From an uncultured SAR86 cluster bacterium (GTDB lineage: Bacteria; Pseudomonadota; Gammaproteobacteria; Magnimaribacterales; D2472), in assembly GCA_902517505.1 (NCBI GenBank), contig CABYCL010000004.1, positions 1-38,655 of the forward strand: 38,655 nucleotides of DNA. Reading direction: 5' to 3'. The notes below the pieces were generated by a model. The model was given only the letters and a program-made list of their open reading frames with translations, was not told the origin of the DNA and did no database searches. Shown in pieces: positions 7,224 to 15,090 of this stretch (its first letter is position 1; every line of letters starts with the position of its first letter). A program made the translations under genes and the position numbers.

Positions 7224-8590
7224 TCCTTTATCCTATTTTTATTTGGGCTAATTATCCCTACATCAAAATCGCTTGCAGGCTGAAAATCACTTTCTTTGTC
7301 ATATGCAGTTGCGCCATCAATGAATACTTTTTCAACAAGAGCATAAACACTAAAAGGATTTTTTGACCATATAACAACATCAGCATTTTTTCCTACTACT
7401 AAAGAACCAGTTTGCTCATAAATGCCTGCTGCTTTTGCAGGATTAGAAGTAATCCAATTCATAGCTCTTGCCTTGGTAATATCAAAACCTGCTCTTAATC
7501 CAGCTGATAAAGCTTTTGATGCTTCTTGATTTAAATGCTGAATCCCAATTGCATCATCTGAATGAACAATCGCACATCCTTTTCCGCCAAGAGCCTGATC
7601 AACAATAGCTATATTGGCCTGAACCATATCATATGCTTCATGTTTAAATCCCCACCAGTCAGCCCATAAAGCCCCACATATATTATTTTCTGCTAATAAG
7701 TCTGCAATTTTATATGCTTCGACACCATGATGAAATGCAGTAATCTTGTAATTAAATTCATTAGCAATATTTATCATTGTTGCCATTTCTTCTGCTCTAT
7801 AACAATGATTGTGAACTAATATTTCTCCCCTAAGAACTCCTGCAAGAGTCTCCATTTCAAGATCTCTTTGTGGTGCATATCCCATCTCTTTTGCATCATC
7901 TGACTTAGATTCATATTCATTTAGTCGGTTTAAATAAGCTTCTGCTTGAATCCATGATTTTCTGTAACCAGCTGCATTTCCCATCCTAGTCGATGGTGCT
8001 TGTTGTCGATTGCCATAAACCCTTTTAGGGTTTTCTCCGCATGCCATTTTTAAGGAATGAGGAGCATCAGGGAATTTCATAGAATTAATAGTATTTCTTT
8101 GTAAATTCTTAACAGTAACGCCCCTTCCTCCAATTAAATTAGCTGATCCTGGCAAAATATGAAAAGCAGTTACGCCGCCTTTCAAAGCTAAAGCATATTG
8201 AGGGTCTTGAACCCAAATAGAATGTTCAGCCCAAACATCAGCAGTAACTGGACTTGTAGCTTCATTTCCATCAGAACTTGTACTTACTCCAGGAGCAGGA
8301 TAAACGCCCATATGAGAATGTATATCTATAATTCCAGGCGTTACCCATTTATCAGACGCTTCAATTACTTTAAAGTCATTAGTGCTTGGTAAGTCTTTTC
8401 CAATAGCTACAATTTTTCTATTTTGAATTAAAAGATCAGTTTCTATAAATTCATTACCTTCACCATCATAAATATTTGCATTTCTAATTAGAATATTTTC
8501 AGAAGGTAAAGGTTCATATGTTGATTGAAATGGCTCAGCTTGGATAAAGCATGCAAAGATTAAAAAGTAATATTTTATTAACTTGGCCAT
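7220..8590 (-). CDS. Exported metal-dependent amidohydrolase (imidazolonepropionase-like)
   Basis: The open frame extends to 8620, but the ATG at 8590 is the better start because it places the signal peptide (MAKLIKYYFLIFACFIQA) at the N-terminus. Counting from the 8620 start, it keeps all metal and catalytic positions of the superfamily: H101/H103 in DIHSH, H270 and H272 in VHNH, H297/H298 in AFHHG, and D355 in VHSDD. The C-terminal GSLVVGKNADVVIW closure is typical. Substrates for this family include cyclic amides, dipeptides and related compounds; the substrate here cannot be read from sequence. It is the first gene of a two-gene unit with the ligand-less paralogue and is divergent from the alcohol dehydrogenase. 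Confidence 0.88.
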   Translation of the reverse strand: MAKLIKYYFLIFACFIQAEPFQSTYEPLPSENILIRNANIYDGEGNEFIETDLLIQNRKIVAIGKDLPSTNDFKVIEASDKWVTPGIIDIHSHMGVYPAPGVSTSSDGNEATSPVTADVWAEHSIWVQDPQYALALKGGVTAFHILPGSANLIGGRGVTVKNLQRNTINSMKFPDAPHSLKMACGENPKRVYGNRQQAPSTRMGNAAGYRKSWIQAEAYLNRLNEYESKSDDAKEMGYAPQRDLEMETLAGVLRGEILVHNHCYRAEEMATMINIANEFNYKITAFHHGVEAYKIADLLAENNICGALWADWWGFKHEAYDMVQANIAIVDQALGGKGCAIVHSDDAIGIQHLNQEASKALSAGLRAGFDITKARAMNWITSNPAKAAGIYEQTGSLVVGKNADVVIWSKNPFSVYALVEKVFIDGATAYDKESDFQPASDFDVGIISPNKNRIKE

Positions 8591-8637
8591 ACAATGAATA
8601 ATATAATCTATAATAATCAAAAAACAAAAAATATATT

Positions 8638-9768
8638 ATGCAGTTAAATTATTTTAATAGGCCTTATTTCGAAAACGGAGCAATAAATAAAATATCCGAA
8701 GTTTTAAAGTCTCTTGGAATTAAAAACCCTCTAATATGTTCCGATCCTGGCCTCTCTTCAATAGGCATGACTGACAAAATTAAAGATCTTATCGCTAATG
8801 ATTTTTCTTCATCATTTTATGAAGAAACTCCTGCTAATCCAACAGAAAAAGCTGTAAATGAAGCCTTAGAGTTATATAAATTAAATGATTGTGATTGTGT
8901 TATTGGATTTGGAGGTGGGTCGAGCATAGATTTAGCTAAAGCAGTGGCCTTGATGGCAAACCATGAAGGTAATCTCATAGATTATTCTGTAAATGAAGGT
9001 GGGTATGGAAAAATAACTGAGACAGTCCCTATGATTGCTATTCCAACCACTTCCGGAACTGGAAGTGAAGTATCTGTTGGATCTTTAATTACAATGAATG
9101 ATGGAAGAAAATTAATTTTCGCTAGTCCTCATTTAATGCCAGATGCAGCAATTTGTGATCCAGAACTTACAATTGGTTTGCCACCTATCCTTACAGCCGG
9201 AGCTGGAATGGATGCTTTAACTCATTGTATAGAAGCCATTTTATCTCCAATCAATGATCCCCCAGCTGAAGCTGTTGGCATAGATGGAATTGAGAAAATT
9301 ATCAAAGAGGAAAGTCTTGTTAGAGCTTGCAAAGACGGACAAGATAAGGAAGCAAGATGGGGTATGATGATGGCATCCACAGAGGGCGCTATGGCTTTCT
9401 CAAAAGGCCTAGGGGCAGTACATTCAATGAGTCATGCATTAGGAGCTAACCAAGAATTGAGACTTCATCATGGAACTCTTAATGCGGTTATATTGCCATC
9501 GGTACTAAGATTTAATCAAAATCATGTTGGTAATAAATACTCAAGGATTGCACTTGCAATGGGGATAAATGAATCATCTAATTTAGCAAATGAAATTGAA
9601 AAATTAAATGAAAAAATTGGAATGCCAGGCAGTCTAACAGAAATGGGCGTCACTGAAGATATGATTCCTGGACTGGTTGCTCACGCTATAACTGATCCTA
9701 GTAATTTAACTACGCCTAGACTACCTTCTCAAGAAGAGTGGGAAAAACTATTTCTTGAGGCAATGTAA
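8638..9768 (+). CDS. Iron-type (class III) alcohol dehydrogenase
   Basis: At 376 residues this is typical for iron-containing alcohol dehydrogenases, which interconvert alcohols and aldehydes with NAD(P). The nucleotide-binding loop GGGSSID is at 92-98 and the TTSGTGSE segment at 137-144. Metal ligands are D192, H196 (MDALTH), H262 (AVHSMSH) and H277 or H278 (LHHGT). Substrate is not predictable; relatives include 4-hydroxybutyrate, lactaldehyde and maleylacetate reductases. The gap to the divergent amidohydrolase start is only 47 bases, so the two may share a control region. It seems cytoplasmic, having no signal peptide. Confidence 0.93.
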   Translation: MQLNYFNRPYFENGAINKISEVLKSLGIKNPLICSDPGLSSIGMTDKIKDLIANDFSSSFYEETPANPTEKAVNEALELYKLNDCDCVIGFGGGSSIDLAKAVALMANHEGNLIDYSVNEGGYGKITETVPMIAIPTTSGTGSEVSVGSLITMNDGRKLIFASPHLMPDAAICDPELTIGLPPILTAGAGMDALTHCIEAILSPINDPPAEAVGIDGIEKIIKEESLVRACKDGQDKEARWGMMMASTEGAMAFSKGLGAVHSMSHALGANQELRLHHGTLNAVILPSVLRFNQNHVGNKYSRIALAMGINESSNLANEIEKLNEKIGMPGSLTEMGVTEDMIPGLVAHAITDPSNLTTPRLPSQEEWEKLFLEAM

Positions 9769-9821
9769 AAATTACTTGAAAAATTAAATAATAAATGGTC
9801 TAGTATGTCCCATAAATAATT

Positions 9822-10085
9822 ATGAATAAAAAATATCTAATATATTCCTTTATTTTTATAGCTAGTCTATCTTTGCATAGCTTTGCTGATCATCATGACC
9901 ATTTCAGTTTTGAAGAAGAGCACATTGCTGAGTGCCAAGCATGTGAAGAAAATGTTGAAATCCAAATTGCTTCAACAAAAAACAAGAGCAATTATTTAAA
10001 AGAATCCCCTGAAGCAAATCTAACCAATGGATTTGTAAATCAAAAACAAAAATCAAACCTATCTAGAGCCCCTCCTTCACATTAG
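9822..10085 (+). CDS. Small exported His/Cys protein upstream of a metal-type TonB receptor
   Basis: This 87-residue protein has a signal peptide (about 1-22, cleaved after HSFA). The mature protein starts with a metal-binding-looking DHHDHFSFEEEH cluster and then ECQACEE, a CxxC pair at 38-41. The rest is polar and probably unstructured, and it ends SRAPPSH. A similar RAPP-type tail occurs, as I recall, in small exported DUF2946-like proteins near metal-uptake receptors, but I cannot verify that here. It lies 45 bases before the His-rich receptor gene, with an AT-rich hairpin between. A periplasmic metal-binding helper is the natural inference. Confidence 0.75.
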   Translation: MNKKYLIYSFIFIASLSLHSFADHHDHFSFEEEHIAECQACEENVEIQIASTKNKSNYLKESPEANLTNGFVNQKQKSNLSRAPPSH

Positions 10086-10112
10086 TTAATTTTTATTTTT
10101 TTAACTAATTTT
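10081..10112 (+). terminator. AT-rich stem-loop between the small His protein and the receptor
   Basis: ATTAGTTAA (10081-10089) and TTAACTAAT (10101-10109) form a perfect 9-bp stem with an 11-base T-rich loop, followed by TTTC. It begins inside the stop region of the upstream gene and ends just before the AAGGAGG ribosome-binding site of the receptor. It could be a weak terminator or attenuator, or a 3' stabiliser. Confidence 0.4.
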
Positions 10113-10130
10113 CATACTCAAGGAGGAAAT

Positions 10131-12395
10131 ATGAAAAAATTTTTTAACGCGATAATAGTATTAATCGCTTTTCATTCGAACAGTATAATTTCTCAAGATG
10201 TTGAAGAGATTGTTGTTACTTCTGCGCTGGTTGATACAACTGAAATTACAAATCCACTATATGTAATTGATGGAAATGATATTTTAGATGATGCTACTAC
10301 TAGTTTGGGTGATGCAATCGATACTTATTTGGGTGTATCTATAGCTGACTATGGCGCTGCTGTAGGACAACCAATCATTAGAGGTATGTCAGGCCCAAGA
10401 GTTAAAATCCTTAAAAATGGAATGGTCAATCGTGACGTTTCCGGACTTGGAGTTGATCACTTAAATGATGTTGATCTAAATGATATATCTCAAATTGAGA
10501 TTGTCAAAGGTCCATCCTCTTTGCTTTATGCAAATGGAACAATCGGTGGAATTATCAATGTAGTTGATGACACTATATCAACAGTTAATTTTGAGGCTCC
10601 TGAAGCAGACTTTAGCCTGGAAACTCAATCAGTAAATGATGGTGAAGCCCAATCTTTTAGTTACAAAGAAAATATAGGTGGATTTAATTTTAGCCTAGGT
10701 TTTAAAGATGTAGATTTTGGAAACTATGATATTCCTGATGGAGCTGTAATGCATGAAGAGGAAGAGCATCATGATGAAGATGAGCATGAAGAAGATGAGC
10801 ATGAAGATGAACATCATGAAGAGGATTTAGGGTATGTAAATAACTCAGATTTTGCAGTTGAAGCAACTAAGTTTGGTATTTCAAAAACAGGAGATTGGGG
10901 TTATATAGGTTTTGGAATAGACAATCTTGAAAGTGTTTATGGTATTCCTTTTCATGGAGATGAGCATGGTGATGAGCATGGCGACGAACATGGAGATGAG
11001 CATGGTGATGAAGATGAAGAAGGGCATGATGAACATGGAGAAGAAAGAATTTTCTCAACTACTGACTCAGAAACTTTCACTATCAAAGGTTCTTACAATG
11101 TTAATGGTAGCCTAATAAATAAAATCGACTTCTCTTATCGTGATTCTGATTACACTTTAACTGAAGCCCACGAAGAAGAAGAGCACCATGATGAAGAAGA
11201 ACATCATGACGAAGAAGAACACCATGATGAAGATGAGGAAGAACATGAGGAACATGCCCCAACTGTCTTTGCAAATCAAGCTACAGAATATGGAGCAATC
11301 TTCGATATTTCCAACGATTATGCAACTCAAAAAATTGTTTTAAATTTTGTTGATGAAGATAATTCAATTGTTGGAGAAGAGGCATTCATGAATCCAGCAA
11401 ATAATGAAGAATTTACTATGGGTTACTATTTAAGTAAGGACTTTGATTTATTTAATGTTGACTTAGGAATGAGAATTGATCAAATAGATAGATCTGGTAG
11501 TGTTACTGACGAAGATCATGGAGATGTTGATAATTATTCAATAGATGATACTACTAATAGTTTTGCTTTTAGCTTAGGCCGTGATCTTAGTGATACTTTG
11601 GACGTAAACTTAGGTTTTGCGAGTGTTGAAAGGCTTCCATCAGTTATAGAGCTCTTTATGAATGGGCCGCATATGGCTACTGGAAGATTTGAAGTTGGCG
11701 ATCCAACACTTACCGCAGAAACTTCTAATAACTTTGATATCACCTTTAGTTTTGATAATGGTGATTATTATGGTTATGCAAGCTTTTATGTAACAGATGT
11801 TGATAACTATATTACATTAATGGATGAGGACGAAGATCATGATGAGCATGAAGATGAGCATCATGACGACGAAGATGAGCATCATGATGATGATGAGCAT
11901 GAAGATGGTCATGATGATCATGGTCATGGCAACTTAATCCACGCAAATTATGTTCAAGAAGATGCAGAGTTTGATGGTTATGAAATTGAGCTTGGAAGAA
12001 CTATTAAAATGGCAAATGGTGATCTTACTCTTTCATTTGGTAGAGACGTTGTAAATGCTGAATTTACTGATGGTCATAATGTCCCAAGAATCAATCCAGC
12101 AAGAAACGTTTATTCGCTTATCTATGATCAAGGCGACGTTCTTTTCAAACTTAATCTAAAAGATGTTGATGAACAAAATGACTTTGGTGAGGGTGAGACT
12201 GCAACTGATGGATATAGCATGCTAGATGCAAGGCTTACTAAAACATTTGATTTAGATGGAGAAAGCAAATTAAAAGTTTCATTATATGGAAGAAATTTGC
12301 TTGATGAGAAAGCTAGAAATCATGCATCATTTGTTAAAGATCAGGTTCCACTTCCTGGTAAGAATGTTGGACTAAAATTTAATTTAACTTTCTAA
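10131..12395 (+). CDS. TonB-dependent outer-membrane receptor with His/acidic-rich loops (probable zinc receptor, ZnuD-like)
   Basis: The 754-residue protein has a strong AAGGAGG ribosome-binding site, a signal peptide (1-21), a TonB box-like EEIVVTSA (about 25-32) and a plug domain (about 40-150; PIIRGMSGPRVKIL, IEIVKGPSSLLYANGTIGGIINV). The barrel ends in phenylalanine, as outer-membrane proteins do. Four segments rich in His, Asp and Glu lie at 207-232, 275-305, 347-375 and 565-600, spaced as extracellular loops would be. Neisseria ZnuD has similar metal-capturing loops, so zinc (or another divalent metal) is the likely substrate. It is probably co-expressed with the exported His/Cys protein upstream. 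A terminator follows. Confidence 0.9.
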   Translation: MKKFFNAIIVLIAFHSNSIISQDVEEIVVTSALVDTTEITNPLYVIDGNDILDDATTSLGDAIDTYLGVSIADYGAAVGQPIIRGMSGPRVKILKNGMVNRDVSGLGVDHLNDVDLNDISQIEIVKGPSSLLYANGTIGGIINVVDDTISTVNFEAPEADFSLETQSVNDGEAQSFSYKENIGGFNFSLGFKDVDFGNYDIPDGAVMHEEEEHHDEDEHEEDEHEDEHHEEDLGYVNNSDFAVEATKFGISKTGDWGYIGFGIDNLESVYGIPFHGDEHGDEHGDEHGDEHGDEDEEGHDEHGEERIFSTTDSETFTIKGSYNVNGSLINKIDFSYRDSDYTLTEAHEEEEHHDEEEHHDEEEHHDEDEEEHEEHAPTVFANQATEYGAIFDISNDYATQKIVLNFVDEDNSIVGEEAFMNPANNEEFTMGYYLSKDFDLFNVDLGMRIDQIDRSGSVTDEDHGDVDNYSIDDTTNSFAFSLGRDLSDTLDVNLGFASVERLPSVIELFMNGPHMATGRFEVGDPTLTAETSNNFDITFSFDNGDYYGYASFYVTDVDNYITLMDEDEDHDEHEDEHHDDEDEHHDDDEHEDGHDDHGHGNLIHANYVQEDAEFDGYEIELGRTIKMANGDLTLSFGRDVVNAEFTDGHNVPRINPARNVYSLIYDQGDVLFKLNLKDVDEQNDFGEGETATDGYSMLDARLTKTFDLDGESKLKVSLYGRNLLDEKARNHASFVKDQVPLPGKNVGLKFNLTF
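10956..11003 (+). repeat. In-frame 12-bp minisatellite encoding Gly-Asp-Glu-His
   Basis: Four tandem 12-base units (GGAGATGAGCAT variants) encode GDEH four times at residues 276-291, and a degenerate fifth unit follows. Synonymous differences separate the units (GAGCAT/GAACAT, GAT/GAC). The array lies in the second His-rich segment of the receptor. Confidence 0.9.
11175..11228 (+). repeat. In-frame 18-bp minisatellite encoding Glu-Glu-Glu-His-His-Asp
   Basis: Three tandem 18-base units encode EEEHHD at residues 349-366, in the third His-rich segment of the receptor. Units differ only at synonymous positions (CAC/CAT, GAT/GAC, GAG/GAA). This repeat is different in length and motif from the GDEH array. 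Confidence 0.9.
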
Positions 12396-12413
12396 ACTTT
12401 CTACAACTCAAAC

Positions 12414-12445
12414 AACATTGGCCCTTTTAGGGCCAATGTTTTTTC
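12414..12445 (+). terminator. Rho-independent terminator after the His-rich receptor
   Basis: AACATTGGCCCT (12414-12425) and AGGGCCAATGTT (12429-12440) form a perfect 12-bp stem with a TTT loop. The transcript then has a run of U residues through 12444. It separates the metal receptor from the second receptor, so the two are probably independent units. Confidence 0.93.
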
Positions 12446-12493
12446 TATATATTCTAATTTTTATGTTATCTACATAAATAAGAATCTATAATC

Positions 12494-15067
12494 ATGTTTA
12501 TGTTCTTCAACAAAAAAGTCCTTGTTCTAATTTTTGCAACATTTTTTGTATATTCAAATGATGTTGAAGAAATAATTGTTACTGGCTCGATGGTAAAAAA
12601 TGCAGAGAATGATCTATCACCAGTTCAAGTAATCAATGAAAATAATTTTAAAAATCTTAACATCACAAATATTGGTGAAATTAGCAAATATCTAAATGTG
12701 AGCTCTGGATCAAGGTTTCAATCTAATGCTCTTGAGGGAATTGATCAAGGGATGTCATCTATTACTTTAAGAGGTTTGGATAGTTCAGCTACTTTATTAT
12801 TATTAAATTCAAAAAGGCATACCTTCTCAGGAACGCCTTCTAATAATGGAAATGGTTATATTGATGCAAATATTGTTCCAGAAATTGCTATTGAAAGAAT
12901 AGAAATTCTTAAAGAAGGTGCTACATCAATATATGGCTCAGATGCTATTGCAGGAGTAATTAATTTTTTAACATTTAAGGAATTTGACGGGCTGAGGATA
13001 AAAGTCGGAAAACAATCAACAACAGACTATAACCAAGATGATGATAGTGTTGGAATCCTCTATGGGATGAAAATCCTAAATGGAAATCTTGTGATTGGAT
13101 TGAATGCGCTTGAAAGATCTCCCCTATCAGCTAATGAAATAGAAGGAATTGCTGAACTTGGTTTAAGTGGTCTTGGAAAAACCTTTAAAGTTCTTGGACC
13201 AGATACAGTCTCATCTGGACTTTATGCTGGAGTTTATCCAAAAGAAAGTCAATTTGTTCCTGACCCAAATTGTGAAGATAATGGAGGCATTCTTGATGGA
13301 AGTTTTTGTAGATTTCTATATGGAGAGAGATTTAATATTGTTAATGATGAGAGTCATAGAAAAATTTATATAAATTTTTCAAAAGAAACTAATTCTTTAA
13401 GACATGATTTTCATTTCATATCCTCTGAAGTTGAGGTAAATGATAATCCTCAGTCTCCTTCTTACCCTGCCCTTCCATTTCTATCAAGAAACATCGAGCC
13501 AGGAGAAGGTGGTAGCCCATTTAATGTTCCAGTTGTATGGTATGGAAGACCTCTTGGTTCAGAGTTTAAATCGCCGCATTCACCAAAAGACATTGAGCAA
13601 TTTAATTTTAATTACAGCTTATCTTTTTTAATTAATCAAAAAACAGATGCAGAAATTTCGATTACTAAAAGTGAGCACTCAAATAATCATTTTAGACCAG
13701 ACATAATTGATTCAAGATTTCTTGCAGCCATAAAAGGAAATGGCGGACCTAGTGGTAATCAAACATGGAATATCTTTGATTCAAACCAAAACTCACAATC
13801 GCTTATTGATTTTGTCAGAGGTGCAGAAGTTTCCTCAAAAATAGCTGACCTTACCTCCTTAAATGGAATATTTAATACAGAAATAAGGGGTTTAGGCTTA
13901 GCTTATGGATTTCAACTTAATAGAGAAAGCCTTGATATAAATTATGATGAAATTAGCAGAGCTGAGTTTGATAAAGATGGAAAGTTATTAAAGACAGCAG
14001 ATCTTTTCTTTCTTGGTGGTGGTATTAATTTATCAAAATCAAGAAATAGCAATGCAATTTTCTTTGAATTAGAAAAAAATGCTTATGAAAATTTAGATAT
14101 AAGACTTGCTGCAAGATATGAGTCTATGAAAAATGAATCCTCATTTGATCCAAAAATTTCTTTTAAATATATGGTCTCTGATTTATTTACAATAAGATTT
14201 TCAAAAGGAACTGCATTTTCTTCCCCTTCCATGGCTCAAATGTTTTCTAGTGAGATTAATCTAGGAAGTGTAAGAGACATTAGTAGTTCAGTTTTTGTAA
14301 GGCAGGCTTCAATAGGTAATCCAAATCTAAAACCAGCTACCTCTAATAACTCAAATCTAGGATTAATATTTCAAAAAAATAGCCTTAGATTGAGTTTTGA
14401 TATTTGGGAAATAGATTATGAAGATAGAATTGAGGTTGAAAGTGCTCAAGCAATCTTATCTTCTAATCCAAATGGATCTAGCATTACAAGAAATGAATTC
14501 GGTGATCTAATTGGTGTTACAACAACATACTTCAATGAAGATAATACTTTAATTAGAGGCATGGATATCCAAATACAATATCTTATTGAGCTCATTAAAG
14601 GAGAAGTCTCAATTAATATATTGGGCACAAATTTATTAGACTTCAAAACCCCAAGTCTTACAGATCCAAATCTTATGATTAATCGGGTTGGAAAATTTAA
14701 TTTTGATAGCCATACTTTTTCTTTACCAAAGAAAAGACTAAATTCTTTTATAAGTTGGGACTTTAATAATTACAGTTTGAGCTTAAATTCGAGATATTTG
14801 GATAGCTATTTTAATGAGCGAACAATAACTGGATTGGGACTGACCTATGGATATGATAATCAAGTAAAATCTTTCTTTGTTCATGATATATCATTTGGAA
14901 AAAATATTGATATAACAAGAGGTGATTTAGATATTAATCTTTATCTGTCTAATATGTTCAATAAATCTGCTCCAAGGCTTTATGATGCTCCAGATTTTAG
15001 TTTTGATACAAGATTGCATGATCCTAGAGGAAGGATTTTAGGATTAAATATTGAATATAATTTCTGA
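12494..15067 (+). CDS. TonB-dependent outer-membrane receptor, substrate unknown
   Basis: The 857-residue protein has a signal peptide (about 1-21), the TonB-box-like DVEEIIVTGSMV (23-34) and a plug (about 40-160) with ITLRGLDSSATLLLLNSKRH and the IERIEILKEGATSIYGSDAIAGVINF block. The C-terminal strand is LGLNIEYNF, ending in phenylalanine. Two cysteines in an early loop (PDPNCEDNGG, GSFCRFLYG) could form a disulphide. There are no His clusters, so its cargo is not the same as that of the upstream receptor; receptors of this size and plug type often import organic compounds. ATG codons at 12494 and 12500 are both possible starts. The RNase R-like gene follows after 23 bases. Confidence 0.9.
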   Translation: MFMFFNKKVLVLIFATFFVYSNDVEEIIVTGSMVKNAENDLSPVQVINENNFKNLNITNIGEISKYLNVSSGSRFQSNALEGIDQGMSSITLRGLDSSATLLLLNSKRHTFSGTPSNNGNGYIDANIVPEIAIERIEILKEGATSIYGSDAIAGVINFLTFKEFDGLRIKVGKQSTTDYNQDDDSVGILYGMKILNGNLVIGLNALERSPLSANEIEGIAELGLSGLGKTFKVLGPDTVSSGLYAGVYPKESQFVPDPNCEDNGGILDGSFCRFLYGERFNIVNDESHRKIYINFSKETNSLRHDFHFISSEVEVNDNPQSPSYPALPFLSRNIEPGEGGSPFNVPVVWYGRPLGSEFKSPHSPKDIEQFNFNYSLSFLINQKTDAEISITKSEHSNNHFRPDIIDSRFLAAIKGNGGPSGNQTWNIFDSNQNSQSLIDFVRGAEVSSKIADLTSLNGIFNTEIRGLGLAYGFQLNRESLDINYDEISRAEFDKDGKLLKTADLFFLGGGINLSKSRNSNAIFFELEKNAYENLDIRLAARYESMKNESSFDPKISFKYMVSDLFTIRFSKGTAFSSPSMAQMFSSEINLGSVRDISSSVFVRQASIGNPNLKPATSNNSNLGLIFQKNSLRLSFDIWEIDYEDRIEVESAQAILSSNPNGSSITRNEFGDLIGVTTTYFNEDNTLIRGMDIQIQYLIELIKGEVSINILGTNLLDFKTPSLTDPNLMINRVGKFNFDSHTFSLPKKRLNSFISWDFNNYSLSLNSRYLDSYFNERTITGLGLTYGYDNQVKSFFVHDISFGKNIDITRGDLDINLYLSNMFNKSAPRLYDAPDFSFDTRLHDPRGRILGLNIEYNF

Positions 15068-15090
15068 AACTTCATAGGTATTTTTAAAAA

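Noticed and set aside
9769-9821. A Zur or Fur operator ahead of the metal-uptake genes
   Set aside because: I looked for the GTTATAnTATAAC-type and GATAATGATAAT-type palindromes and found no convincing match.
10867-11115. Met- and His-rich alternative frames across the receptor repeats
   Set aside because: They are shadows of the GDEH repeat in other frames; low-complexity composition follows from the repeat.
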